Assembly: GCA_021323775.1 (NCBI GenBank)
Contig: JAJPKK010000061.1
Coordinates: 1 to 39,830, forward strand
Direction: 5' to 3'
Length of the DNA stretch: 39,830 bases
Source of the DNA: Hyphomicrobiales bacterium
Lineage (GTDB): Bacteria; Pseudomonadota; Alphaproteobacteria; Rhizobiales; Xanthobacteraceae
Made by a program: the position numbers and the translations under genes. A model generated the notes under the pieces. It had not been told where the DNA came from. It saw only the letters and a program-made list of their open reading frames with translations, and made no database searches. Below are positions 32,256 to 39,830 of the stretch, one piece after another. Positions within the stretch are counted from its first letter, which is position 1, and each line of letters starts with the position of its first letter.

Positions 32256-32307
32256 ACAAGCGGTTCAAATTGATTGGAACTCGCTCTAACAAGCTTGGGG
32301 CAGACTG

Positions 32308-33375
32308 ATGGTGCTGATTACCGGGGGAGCCGGATTTATCGGGTCAAACCTCATTCATTACTGGACGAGCACGACGACGGAAACTGTGATTAACGTCGAT
32401 AATCTGACGTATGCGGGGAATCTGCAAAATCTCGCAGAACTTGCCGGTGATCCGCGATACATATTTTTCCGCTCGGACATCGGCAATATCCAGGCGATTT
32501 GTCAAATCCTGCGAAAATACAGACCGCGAGCCATAGTCAATCTTGCGGCCGAGAGTCATGTCGATCGGTCGATACATGACCCTGATGCCTTCATCCAGAC
32601 CAACGTGGTGGGAACGCTGCGCCTCCTCAAAGCTGTCTATTCGCACTGGAGCGCGCTGGGCGCAAGCGAGCAGGACGAATTTCGCTTCCTCCATGTTTCG
32701 ACCGATGAGGTCTACGGCTCCCTTGAGCCCGGCGCGCCCCCGTTCCGTGAAACCACAGCCTATGCGCCAAACAGCCCATATGCGGCGAGCAAGGCCGCAT
32801 CGGATCATTTGGTGCGCTCCTATCACCGCACTTATGGATTGCCGGTGCTCATCACCAATTGCTGCAACAATTACGGCCCCTACCAATTCCCGGAAAAATT
32901 GATCCCTCTCATTATTCACCGCGCTCTCGCCGGCAAGCCGCTGCCGATTTACGGCGATGGCGGGAATGTTCGCGACTGGTTGTACGTCGCCGACCATTGC
33001 GCTGCGCTCCAGCGCGTATTGGAGCGCGGCCGGCCAGGCGAAGTCTACAATATCGGCGCCTCCAGCGAAAAGACAAATCTCGAAGTGGTGCATCGGCTCT
33101 GTGACATCCTGGATGAGGGCAAGCCGCGCCGCGACGGCAAGTCGTATCGAGAGCAGGTGGCCTTCGTGAAAGACCGGCCGGGACACGACCGACGCTATGG
33201 GATTGATGCGACCAAAATCCAGCGTGAGCTTGGCTGGAAGCCGCAGGAAACATTCGAGAGTGGTTTGCGCAAGACGACCCGCTGGTATATCGACAATCAG
33301 CAATGGGTTGCGGATGTCACAAGCTCTGCCTATCGCGACTGGATCGCACTCCACTATGGCGAGCGCGCCGGCTGA
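32308..33375 (+). CDS. rfbB: dTDP-glucose 4,6-dehydratase
   Basis: 355 residues, complete. NAD-binding G-G-A-G-F-I-G-S at residues 6-13, A-E-S-H-V-D-R-S-I near 80, catalytic S-T-D-E-V-Y-G (about 130-136) with Y-A-A-S-K-A-A-S-D (Tyr-x-x-x-Lys), and N-C-C-N-N-Y-G-P-Y-Q-F-P-E-K-L-I-P, a signature of RfbB/RmlB. It converts dTDP-glucose to dTDP-4-keto-6-deoxyglucose, the second step of dTDP-L-rhamnose synthesis. rfbC and rfbD follow on the same strand after a 264-base gap occupied by a dispersed repeat; rfbA is not in the window. Confidence 0.97.
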   Translation: MVLITGGAGFIGSNLIHYWTSTTTETVINVDNLTYAGNLQNLAELAGDPRYIFFRSDIGNIQAICQILRKYRPRAIVNLAAESHVDRSIHDPDAFIQTNVVGTLRLLKAVYSHWSALGASEQDEFRFLHVSTDEVYGSLEPGAPPFRETTAYAPNSPYAASKAASDHLVRSYHRTYGLPVLITNCCNNYGPYQFPEKLIPLIIHRALAGKPLPIYGDGGNVRDWLYVADHCAALQRVLERGRPGEVYNIGASSEKTNLEVVHRLCDILDEGKPRRDGKSYREQVAFVKDRPGHDRRYGIDATKIQRELGWKPQETFESGLRKTTRWYIDNQQWVADVTSSAYRDWIALHYGERAG

Positions 33376-33425
33376 ATCCTGGTTAGCACCTGTGCCGACG
33401 GCAGGGCGCCCCTCATTGGCGCTAC

Positions 33426-33567
33426 AGCGGATTCCGGTCATATGGAAACGGCGCAGGGCGGGCAAAGCGAAGCGTGCCCACCCGCCCTCGAAAGGCCGAG
33501 CGCTGGCGGGCGCGGCGCTTCGCGCCTTTGCCCGCCCTACAAGCGATCCCAGTCGACCGGCAACCGC
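33426..33567. repeat. Dispersed repeat, copy B (142 bases)
   Basis: Begins AGCGGATTCCGGTCATATGG and ends GTCGACCGGCAACCGC. It is an inverted copy of 25848-26053. It splits rfbB from rfbC and may uncouple or attenuate their transcription. Confidence 0.82.
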
Positions 33568-33639
33568 TACTAGTCGCTCGCTTCAGCCAAATCGAAGGAG
33601 TTGGGCATCGCGATGCAGGGGCGACCGGAACGCCCTCTC

Positions 33640-34185
33640 ATGAAGGTCATTCCGACATCAATTCCCGGCGTCTTGATTCTGGAGCCGCAGGTGTTCGGAG
33701 ACGAGCGGGGCTTCTTCCTGGAAAGCTTCAATGCGCGAAGGTTTTGCGATGCCATCGGCGTCGATGTCTGCTTCGTGCAGGATAACCAATCGCGCTCGCA
33801 GCGCGGTGTGTTGCGCGGCTTGCATTATCAGATCAGGCAGCCGCAGGGCAAGCTTGTGCGGGTCGTGAGCGGACGGGTCTTTGACGCCGCGGTCGATCTG
33901 CGAAAGTCCTCTCCGACATTTGGCCGCTGGACCGGCGTCGAATTGAGCGGAGACAACCATCGGCAGCTTTGGATTCCAGCCGGATTTGCCCATGGCTTCC
34001 TGGTGCTTTCAGACAGCGCTGACTTTCTCTACAAGACGACCGATTACTATGCGCCAGAGCACGAGCGCAGCATCGCCTGGAACGATCCCGCGATCGGCAT
34101 CGCCTGGCCGACCGATGTCGAGCCGACGCTCTCCGCGAAAGACAAAGCGGCCGTACTGCTTCGCGACGCAGAGGTGTTTCCATGA
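33640..34185 (+). CDS. rfbC: dTDP-4-dehydrorhamnose 3,5-epimerase
   Basis: 181 residues from the ATG at 33640 (M-K-V-I-P-T-S-I-P-G-V), the usual family start. An upstream in-frame ATG at 33613 has AAGGAG 12 bases before it and could add nine residues. Cupin-fold motifs: F-G-D-E-R-G-F-F-L-E-S-F, Q-D-N-Q-S-R-S (substrate binding), R-G-L-H-Y-Q (catalytic His), G-R-V-F-D-A-A-V-D-L-R and P-A-G-F-A-H-G-F. It epimerises the 4-keto sugar at C3 and C5. The stop overlaps the rfbD start (ATGA). Confidence 0.96.
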   Translation: MKVIPTSIPGVLILEPQVFGDERGFFLESFNARRFCDAIGVDVCFVQDNQSRSQRGVLRGLHYQIRQPQGKLVRVVSGRVFDAAVDLRKSSPTFGRWTGVELSGDNHRQLWIPAGFAHGFLVLSDSADFLYKTTDYYAPEHERSIAWNDPAIGIAWPTDVEPTLSAKDKAAVLLRDAEVFP

Positions 34186-35075
34186 GGCTCATGGTCACGG
34201 GGGCCAACGGCCAGATCGGCTGGGAACTCAACCGCAGCCTCGCGGCCCTCGGGAAGGTGCTCGCGCCTGATCGCCGGCAGTGCGATCTCTCGCGCTCTGA
34301 CCAACTGCCGAAGCTCATTTCCGATCTGAAGCCCGACGTCATCGTCAATGCCGCCGCCTATACGGCGGTTGACGATGCGGAGCGTGAGGAGATGCTGGCG
34401 ATGACGGTGAACGGCGCTGCCGTCGGCGTCATGGCCCAGGAGGCCCGCAGAACCGGCGCCCTCCTCGTTCATTACTCGACCGATTACGTGTTCGACGGCC
34501 GCAAGGACGGCCCTTACACCGAGGAAGACCCGCCGCACCCCATCAACGCCTATGGACGCAGCAAGCTCGAGGGCGAGATAGCGGTCCGGGACGCGGGCGG
34601 CTCTTATCTCATCCTGCGCACAAGCTGGGTCTACAGCCCCCGCGGCCGCAACTTCCTGCGCACGATCCTGCGTCTCTCGCGCGAACGCGAAGAACTGCGG
34701 ATCGTCGCCGATCAAACCGGCGCGCCGACATCGGCCGCGCAGATCGCGCAGGCGACCGCGGTCGCCATCGACGCCGCAGTTCGCGAGCGCGCGGAGGGGC
34801 GCTTCGCATCGGGGCTATTCCACTTGACGGCGTCAGGCGCCACGAGCTGGCATGGCTTCGCTGCGGCCATCCTGGAGGGCGCTACGCGCCACGCGCTGCT
34901 TGCGCCCTCCCGCGTCCCCCGCCTCGTGCCCATCGCGAGCGAAGAATATCCGTGCCCGGCGGCGCGGCCGAAAAATTCGCGCCTTGCCGGCGATCGACTG
35001 AAGCGCCGCTTCGGCATCGCGCTGCCGTGCTGGAAGGAGGGGCTCTCGCTCTGCCTTAAGGAGATGCGCCCGTAG
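34182..35075 (+). CDS. rfbD: dTDP-4-dehydrorhamnose reductase
   Basis: 297 residues from the ATG overlapping the rfbC stop. Rossmann motif V-T-G-A-N-G-Q-I-G-W at residues 5-14, N-A-A-A-Y-T-A-V-D-D-A-E (RmlD signature), Y-S-T-D-Y-V-F-D-G and catalytic Y-G-R-S-K-L-E-G-E. The C-terminal R-P-K-N-S-R-L substrate-binding segment is present. It reduces dTDP-4-keto-rhamnose to dTDP-L-rhamnose for lipopolysaccharide or exopolysaccharide. Last gene of the rhamnose set; a palindrome follows. Confidence 0.96.
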   Translation: MRLMVTGANGQIGWELNRSLAALGKVLAPDRRQCDLSRSDQLPKLISDLKPDVIVNAAAYTAVDDAEREEMLAMTVNGAAVGVMAQEARRTGALLVHYSTDYVFDGRKDGPYTEEDPPHPINAYGRSKLEGEIAVRDAGGSYLILRTSWVYSPRGRNFLRTILRLSREREELRIVADQTGAPTSAAQIAQATAVAIDAAVRERAEGRFASGLFHLTASGATSWHGFAAAILEGATRHALLAPSRVPRLVPIASEEYPCPAARPKNSRLAGDRLKRRFGIALPCWKEGLSLCLKEMRP

Positions 35076-35131
35076 CGGATCAGCGAAGCGCAATCCGCCG
35101 CCCCGCGGCGCGATTCGCTTCGCTATTGCGT
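35076..35131. repeat. GCGGATCAGCGAAGCGCAATCCGC palindromic repeat
   Basis: GCGGATCAGCGAAGCGCAAT, continuing CCGC, is faced by GCGATTCGCTTCGCTATTGC. It is the same GAGCGAAGCG class as 10547-10618. It follows the rfbD stop directly and may terminate the rhamnose operon. Confidence 0.65.
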
Positions 35132-35186
35132 CCTGCGTGGCTGCCTTGAGGCAATGCGCACGCGCGAGCCGGCGTGAGGGTTCTCA

Positions 35187-35771
35187 TCAAAACAACCCCG
35201 GCACCACCCGCCAGGTGCGCGCCGCATAGGCTCGATAAGCGTCGCCGAAGGTCGCCTCCATCATCTGCTCCTCGCGCCCAACTCGAAGGCCGAACAGGAT
35301 CCCGAAGCCGACGAGTCCGGCCGGACCGGCGATCCAGTTAGGCAACAGCAGGGCCTGCGCGACCGCCCACAGGAAGAACGCCGCATACATCGGATGGCGC
35401 ACATGCCGGTAGACGCCGGTGGTGACAAGCCGATGGGTCTGCCGAATCTCGAGCGTCACGGACCAGAACCGGCCGAGATCGTGGTGGGCGAGATAGAACC
35501 CGATGAGCGCGGCCGCAAATACCACCGCTCCGAACCAGGCGAGCAGCGGATGAAAGGGATAGTCGGCGAGCCGCGGCTCCCCGGCCGTCACGTAGGTCAC
35601 CGGAAGGATGAAGAGGCCCGCGAACGAGATCGCGAGCAGAATGCCGTCCCGCGTAGGCTCGACGCGCCATGCGATCGGGGTTTTGCGCGAACGCCGCTGG
35701 TGAGGATAACGAATCGCATACCAGCCGGTGATTCCGGCCCACCAGACGAGCTTTGCGATGAACGGCGTCAT
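35187..35771 (-). CDS. Isoprenylcysteine carboxyl methyltransferase (ICMT)-family membrane protein
   Basis: 194 residues with four to five membrane spans. The ICMT/phospholipid-methyltransferase pattern is clear: T-T-G-V-Y-R-H-V-R-H-P-M-Y-A-A-F near residue 117, then R-E-E-Q-M-M-E-A-T-F-G-D-A-Y-R-A-Y near 165. These segments bind S-adenosylmethionine in the family; bacterial substrates are mostly unknown. It is transcribed after the alpha/beta-hydrolase gene, 18 bases downstream of its stop, so the two probably form one unit. Confidence 0.87.
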   Translation of the reverse strand: MTPFIAKLVWWAGITGWYAIRYPHQRRSRKTPIAWRVEPTRDGILLAISFAGLFILPVTYVTAGEPRLADYPFHPLLAWFGAVVFAAALIGFYLAHHDLGRFWSVTLEIRQTHRLVTTGVYRHVRHPMYAAFFLWAVAQALLLPNWIAGPAGLVGFGILFGLRVGREEQMMEATFGDAYRAYAARTWRVVPGLF

Positions 35772-35789
35772 GGCGGGATCAGCGCGCGC

Positions 35790-37211
35790 CTACCCTGCCG
35801 CGCAGACCGCGACAGGCGGCGCGCCGGCGACGTAGGCGCCGTCGGCGTCGTAAAGGTCTGCGGGTCCATCCGGCTGGTTGACGGTGAGCCGGAACGGCGC
35901 CGGGCCGCACATCAGCATGAAATAGTCATAAGGCGAACGCCGCTCGTTCGCCATTACGAACTGGTAGTGCAGACGCATGTAGCTGAAGCGAAGCCGGCGC
36001 AGGGTCGGCGCGCTGAGCATCTGGTGGATCTGCACCCGCCGGATAATCGGCCCGCCGTCTGCTCCCGCCCTTGCCTCCCCTGAGAGCGCGGGCGTCCCGC
36101 CTGCTTTGCTCGCAAAAACGGACCGATCCGGCATCCCTCGGTCAAAGAGCGGGCGTGACGCCCGCGGGCTCGGCGGAGCGTCGGGAGAGGGAACACGGGC
36201 GAGCTTGACGGGATCGAACTTGTGAAAGCTGATGAAATCGTCGCGCGCCTGGTATTCGGCCCAGGTCAGCGAGGGCTCCGCCGCCAGGCGTCTCGCGCTC
36301 TCGCGCAGCCATGCCCCGCGCGGATGAAGGGCGAGCTTCGGAATTGTCGCCCCGACTGTAAGCAGGTTGAGCTTCGGTCCGCGCCGCCTCAGCGTGGGAT
36401 CGCGTGCGAAGACGCGCGCCAGCACGTCGACCGCGACCGTGGCGCCGAGACTGTGGCCAGCAACGACGATCTCCTGCACATCGGCGCGGCGTGCGCAGGC
36501 GGCGACGCGCGCCGCGAAAGCCTCGATCCGCGCGTTCATTTCCGGGTGCCGGCCCAGCATATATTCGCGAGCGAAGATCCAATCCGCCAATGCCTCGGGA
36601 ACGCGCCAGCGCTTGCCCGGCCAACGCATCAATACGGCAAATGCGAACGCGGCGGCGGCCGGAACAGCGGCAGCGCCCCAAAGCGTCGACGCAAGGACGG
36701 CCGCAACGCCCGCGCCGGCGTAACAAGCAGCCAGGATGGCGAGAGCGGCGAACAGGAAGATGTTAAGGAATGGCACCAGGAAAAACATACCGTAGCGCCA
36801 GTTGGCGGTAAAATAGCGCCACGCGGTGCCCGAACAGATCAACTCCGCGAACGTCGCCAAGCCTTCGTAAAGCTTGCGGCTGGACGGCCGTTCGACCTCC
36901 CCACGCACGATGTCGCTCCAGTCGAGGAGTTCGAAGACGGTGACGACCCGCCAGGCTGGCCCTTGCGTGGTCACGGTCCAACGGCTCTCGCCGTCGCCCC
37001 CCTTACCTCCGTCCGCCGCTTGCGGGTGCTGGAAGGGAGGGGGCGCAGAAACCTCGGCCTTGACGTTCCAGGTGGCGGCGAATCGGGCTATTTCCCGCAC
37101 AAAACGACGGTATTGGGCGGCGGCATCGCACTGATCAAATCCCGACACGTGAAAAAAGCAGCGCCGCCGAATCAGCGCGGCCGATTCATCGTTGCTTATG
37201 TGGTTAACCAA
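35790..37211 (-). CDS. Membrane-associated alpha/beta hydrolase-like protein
   Basis: 473 residues if a TTG at 37211 (GGGGGAA six bases upstream) is used; the frame is open to 37523, but that extension crosses a palindromic repeat and lacks protein character. A conserved-looking start (C-F-F-H-V-S-G-F-D) is followed by two or three hydrophobic spans (about residues 139-200) and the nucleophile elbow V-A-G-H-S-L-G-A-T with Ser254. Family: lipase-like alpha/beta hydrolase of unknown substrate. Two in-frame segments coincide with palindromes: 36995-37045 (Pro/Gly-rich loop near residue 60) and 36084-36171 (near residues 347-376). They look inserted. The partner downstream is the ICMT-like gene. 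Confidence 0.75.
   Translation of the reverse strand: MVNHISNDESAALIRRRCFFHVSGFDQCDAAAQYRRFVREIARFAATWNVKAEVSAPPPFQHPQAADGGKGGDGESRWTVTTQGPAWRVVTVFELLDWSDIVRGEVERPSSRKLYEGLATFAELICSGTAWRYFTANWRYGMFFLVPFLNIFLFAALAILAACYAGAGVAAVLASTLWGAAAVPAAAAFAFAVLMRWPGKRWRVPEALADWIFAREYMLGRHPEMNARIEAFAARVAACARRADVQEIVVAGHSLGATVAVDVLARVFARDPTLRRRGPKLNLLTVGATIPKLALHPRGAWLRESARRLAAEPSLTWAEYQARDDFISFHKFDPVKLARVPSPDAPPSPRASRPLFDRGMPDRSVFASKAGGTPALSGEARAGADGGPIIRRVQIHQMLSAPTLRRLRFSYMRLHYQFVMANERRSPYDYFMLMCGPAPFRLTVNQPDGPADLYDADGAYVAGAPPVAVCAAG
36084..36171. repeat. Palindrome inside the alpha/beta hydrolase frame
   Basis: GAGCGCGGGCGTCCCGCC (36084-36101) and GGCGTGACGCCCGCGGGCTC (36152-36171) are near-perfect inverted arms with a 50-base loop. 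The element is translated in frame as a segment rich in Arg, Pro, Ser and Gly. Confidence 0.72.
36995..37045. repeat. Second palindrome inside the hydrolase frame
   Basis: CGCCCCCCTTACCTCC (36995-37010) and GGAAGGGAGGGGGCG (37031-37045) are imperfect inverted arms. They encode a Pro- and Gly-rich insertion between two better conserved segments. Confidence 0.55.
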
Positions 37212-37230
37212 GCATTTCCCCCAGCCCGTT

Positions 37231-37288
37231 AGCAGAACCCCCTCCCTACCCCCCGCCGCGAGCCGGGGAGGGTGGAGAGGGGGCTCTG
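37231..37288. repeat. CCCCCTCCCTACCCC palindromic repeat
   Basis: CCCCCTCCCTACCCCCCG (about 37238-37255) and CGGGGAGGGTGGAGAGGGGG (about 37264-37283) are inverted. It lies just upstream of the hydrolase start, in the divergent gap between that gene and dxs; the rest of the gap to 37510 holds no other gene. Confidence 0.75.
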
Positions 37289-37510
37289 AAGGCGCCGAAC
37301 GGCGCAAAACCGCTGCTATAAACGCCTTGCTGCCGCGAAGGTTCCCGACCGGCCCTTCAATCTTTCGAAACCGACTGAAAAATCGAGTGAATTGCTTTTT
37401 TCCAAACGGTAGTTTCAATCCCATGCGTTGTCGTCTAGTGTCGCGCGCTTCGTCACCGCCCCTGTGAATTGTGCCGTGGTTAACTTTGTGCGTCGGCAGG
37501 GAGGATGCCC

Positions 37511-39433
37511 TTGTACGAACCAAGCAAGACTCCGCTCCTCGATCAAATCCGCACTCCGCAAGACCTGCGCCGGTTCGAACCCGGACGGCTGCGCGAAATT
37601 GCCGACGAGTTGCGTCAGGACCTCATCAATGCGGTATCCAAGACCGGCGGCCATCTTGGCGCCGGACTTGGCGTGGTCGAGCTGACGGTTGCCCTGCACT
37701 ACGTGTTTGATACGCCCCGCGATCGGCTGATCTGGGACGTCGGCCACCAGAGCTATCCGCACAAGATCCTGACCGGTCGGCGCGACCGTATCCGCACGAT
37801 CAGGCAGGGCGGAGGCCTTTCGGGCTTCACCAAGCGCGCCGAGAGCGAATATGACCCGTTCGGCGCAGCCCACTCCTCAACCTCGATCTCCGCCGGCCTC
37901 GGCATGGCGGTCGCGCGCGAGATGGAGGGGCGCGACAACAACGTCATCTGCGTGATCGGCGATGGCGCGATGTCGGCCGGCATGGCCTATGAAGCAATGA
38001 ACAACGCGGGCGCTATGGACTCGCGGCTCATTGTCATTCTCAACGACAACGACATGTCGATTGCGCCGCCGGTCGGCGCCATGTCCGCGTATCTGTCGCG
38101 GCTCTTGACCGGCCGCACCTACATGTCGCTGCGCGAGATCGGCAAGCAGCTCGCCCGCCGCCTGCCGAAATTCTTCGAAAAGCGCGCTTTGCGCGCCGAG
38201 GAATATGCGCGCGGCATGATCACGGGCGGCACGCTGTTCGAGGAGCTCGGCTTTTATTACGTCGGCCCCATCGACGGACACAATCTCGATCACCTGCTGC
38301 CGGTGCTGCGCAATGTGCGCGACGCCAAGTCGGGGCCGATCCTGGTCCACGTGGTAACCCAGAAGGGCAAGGGTTATCCGCCGGCCGAGACTTCCGCCGA
38401 CAAGTATCACGGCGTCGTCGCCTTCGACGTCGCGACCGGCGCGCAGGCGAAATCAAAGGCGGCAGCCCCGACCTACACGAAAGTGTTCGCCGAGAGCCTG
38501 ATTGCGGAAGCCCGCAAGGACGACAAGATCGTCGCCATCACGGCGGCGATGCCCTCCGGCACCGGGCTTGATTTGTTCGGTAAGGCATTTCCCGACCGCA
38601 CCTTCGACGTCGGCATCGCGGAACAACACGCGGTGACATTCGCGGGCGGGCTTGCGACCGAAGGCTTCAAGCCGTTCGCCGTGATCTACTCCACGTTCCT
38701 GCAGCGCGCCTACGACCAGGTCGTGCACGACATCGCCATTCAGCGACTGCCGGTGCGCTTCGCCATGGACCGGGCCGGCCTGGTCGGAGCCGACGGCCCG
38801 ACCCACGCGGGCTCATTCGACGTCGCCTATCTGGGCTGCCTGCCGGGCTTCATCCTGATGGCGGCGGCCGATGAGGCGGAGCTCGTCCACATGGTGGCGA
38901 CCCAGGCCGCGATCGACGACCGTCCCTCGGCGCTCCGCTATCCGCGTGGCGAAGGCCTCGGCGTGCCGATGCCGGGCGAAGGCAAGCCGCTGGAGATCGG
39001 CCGCGGGCGCATCCTTCGCGAAGGAGATAAGGTCGCGCTCCTGTGCTACGGCGCGCGTCTCGGCGAATGTCTCAAGGCAGCGGATGAGCTTGCCGGCTTC
39101 GGCCTGTCGGCAACCGTGGCCGATGCGCGGTTTGCGAAGCCGCTCGATGTCGACCTCGTGCTGCGGCTCGCGCGCGAGCACGAAGTCATGATCACAATCG
39201 AGGAAGGTTCGATCGGCGGGTTCGGGTCCCACGTCCTGCAGGCCCTCGCGGAGGCCGGCGCCCTCGACCGCGGCATCAAGTTCCGTTCCATGGTATTGCC
39301 CGACATTTTCATCGATCAGGACACGCCCAACGTCATGTACGCCAAGGCAGGTCTTGACGCCAAGGGCATCGTCGCCAAGGTGTTCGAGGCGCTTGGAAAG
39401 AACGCGGTCGCCGGGACGGTGAGGCTGGCGTGA
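37511..39433 (+). CDS. dxs: 1-deoxy-D-xylulose-5-phosphate synthase
   Basis: 640 residues. The ATG at 37505 abuts AGGGAGG (37498-37504) with no spacer, while the TTG at 37511 has a six-base spacer, so I prefer the TTG; the two differ by two residues. Complete family architecture: G-G-H-L-G-A-G-L-G near residue 46, [10 protein letters not shown], thiamine-diphosphate motif [14 protein letters not shown] with L-N-D-N-D-M-S-I, then [10 protein letters not shown] (catalytic Glu) and [13 protein letters not shown]. It condenses pyruvate and glyceraldehyde 3-phosphate, the first step of the MEP isoprenoid pathway. No xseB or other usual dxs neighbour is seen upstream. Confidence 0.97.
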   Translation: MYEPSKTPLLDQIRTPQDLRRFEPGRLREIADELRQDLINAVSKTGGHLGAGLGVVELTVALHYVFDTPRDRLIWDVGHQSYPHKILTGRRDRIRTIRQGGGLSGFTKRAESEYDPFGAAHSSTSISAGLGMAVAREMEGRDNNVICVIGDGAMSAGMAYEAMNNAGAMDSRLIVILNDNDMSIAPPVGAMSAYLSRLLTGRTYMSLREIGKQLARRLPKFFEKRALRAEEYARGMITGGTLFEELGFYYVGPIDGHNLDHLLPVLRNVRDAKSGPILVHVVTQKGKGYPPAETSADKYHGVVAFDVATGAQAKSKAAAPTYTKVFAESLIAEARKDDKIVAITAAMPSGTGLDLFGKAFPDRTFDVGIAEQHAVTFAGGLATEGFKPFAVIYSTFLQRAYDQVVHDIAIQRLPVRFAMDRAGLVGADGPTHAGSFDVAYLGCLPGFILMAAADEAELVHMVATQAAIDDRPSALRYPRGEGLGVPMPGEGKPLEIGRGRILREGDKVALLCYGARLGECLKAADELAGFGLSATVADARFAKPLDVDLVLRLAREHEVMITIEEGSIGGFGSHVLQALAEAGALDRGIKFRSMVLPDIFIDQDTPNVMYAKAGLDAKGIVAKVFEALGKNAVAGTVRLA

Positions 39434-39599
39434 ATGCGATTTATCGGCCGTCGCACGTGAACGCATCCGCTTTGACATGAGCGACATCGATAACTTTGCA
39501 CGGGCAAATTTCTTCTCGGTCGTATCGAGATCGCGCTCAAGCATGCTCCGGCATCGAGCGAGAAGGCGTCCATCGAGTTCCGGCGGAATCCGACGTTGA

Positions 39600-39726
39600 G
39601 GACGGTGCCGAGAACGATGGCCGGATCAAGAACCAGAACGGATCGAGATTGCTCTGTTCCCGCCAGCGCTACGCTCCCCTGCGCAAATAAGTAGCCGGCA
39701 TCAACGCAAATTACTGTACGCCTCAT
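39600..39726 (-). pseudogene. N-terminal fragment resembling an NYN-domain (PIN-like) protein
   Basis: From the ATG at 39726 the frame reads R-R-T-V-I-C-V-D-A-G-Y-L-F-A-Q-G-S-V-A-L-A. The V-D-A-G-Y-L-F-A-Q-G-S string is what I recall from NYN-domain predicted nucleases, whose active-site Asp lies in this first strand. After about 40 residues (L-V-L-D-P-A-I-V) the frame no longer resembles the family, and the expected W-Y-D-G segment is absent in all minus-strand frames nearby, so the gene looks truncated. The gap 39434-39599 contains nothing else I can identify. Confidence 0.45.
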
Positions 39727-39762
39727 CTGACTTTTTTTGAATCTTGAGTGGGTGCAGAAGCC

Positions 39763-39830
39763 TTAAGGGCGCGCGGCCTTGGCGAGGGCCTTGATCGCTT
39801 GGATGCAGTCTTGCGGGCGGCGGCAGCCGG
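39763..39830 (-). CDS. Possible 3' end of a gene running out of the window
   Basis: On the minus strand an open frame enters from the window edge and ends at TAA (39763-39765), reading C-R-R-P-Q-D-C-I-Q-A-I-K-A-L-A-K-A-A-R-P at its C-terminus. Twenty-odd codons are too few for identification, and another frame is also open. Confidence 0.25.
   Translation of the reverse strand, partial: GCRRPQDCIQAIKALAKAARP

Larger units (their letters stand above)
31322..32307. other. Gene-poor interval between the FG-GAP and rfbB genes
   Basis: 986 bases with divergent flanking genes, so it must hold the promoters of both. Several overlapping frames are open on each strand, none with a family I recognise. 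The best candidate is a 68-codon minus-strand frame at 31532-31738, entered separately. A plus-strand frame from 31378 begins with a hydrophobic helix but continues as basic, Pro/Arg-rich sequence and is probably spurious. A palindromic repeat occupies about 32139-32255. Confidence 0.5.

Overview
The window reads as chromosomal DNA of a high-GC alphaproteobacterium, most likely Hyphomicrobiales (Rhizobiales) near Bradyrhizobium, Pseudolabrys or other Xanthobacteraceae. The evidence is the gene repertoire (NAD-linked fds formate dehydrogenase, split XdhC beside a fused molybdopterin-binding/MobA-like protein, circularly permuted ATP-grasp/alpha-E/transglutaminase operon, one type of dxs) and many short palindromic intergenic repeats of kinds common in that group. 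The taxonomic call is inference; no rRNA is present.

Layout. 1-4743 (+): the 3' part of a family 2 glycosyltransferase, then an ATP-grasp, alpha-E, transglutaminase operon. 4744-5913 (-): an M20 amidohydrolase. 6195-7386 (+): tRNA-Lys(TTT) followed by an unusual PurM. 7765-10375 (-): Sel1-repeat protein, ThiE-like protein, CMD-family protein. 10628-18443 (-): an OFA-family oxalate/formate-type transporter and the formate dehydrogenase cluster, transcribed fdsGB (one fused frame), fdsA, fdhD, fdsD. 18666-19916 (-): another MFS transporter. 20164-21835 (+): an ArsR regulator coupled to an AHSA1/SRPBCC protein, then a CxxC CMD-family protein. 21930-24920 (-): molybdenum-cofactor maturation genes (xdhC N-domain, xdhC C-domain, mocA-like fusion). 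25211-29483: a gspI-gspJ-gspK minor pseudopilin operon plus an STN-like periplasmic protein, flanked by two inverted, nearly identical pieces of FG-GAP repeat sequence (a remnant at the left, the intact gene at the right). 32308-35075 (+): rfbB, rfbC, rfbD for dTDP-L-rhamnose. 35187-37211 (-): an isoprenylcysteine-methyltransferase-like membrane protein and a membrane alpha/beta hydrolase. 37511-39433 (+): dxs. The window ends in a decayed NYN-like fragment and the edge of another possible gene.

How the genes work together: the fds products would oxidise formate to CO2 with NAD+, FdhD sulfurates the molybdenum cofactor, and the adjacent OFA transporter suggests that external formate or oxalate feeds the enzyme. 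XdhC and the MocA-like protein prepare a cofactor for xanthine/CO-dehydrogenase-type hydroxylases encoded elsewhere. The pseudopilins and the secreted-looking FG-GAP protein suggest type II secretion, but the core secretion genes are not here.

The most striking cross-cutting signal is the number of palindromic repeats that overlap coding frames. They form the linker of the fused FdsG-FdsB protein and its C-terminal tail, the tail of XdhC, two internal segments of the alpha/beta hydrolase, and the start codon of gspI. I found no CRISPR array, phage or complete insertion sequence.
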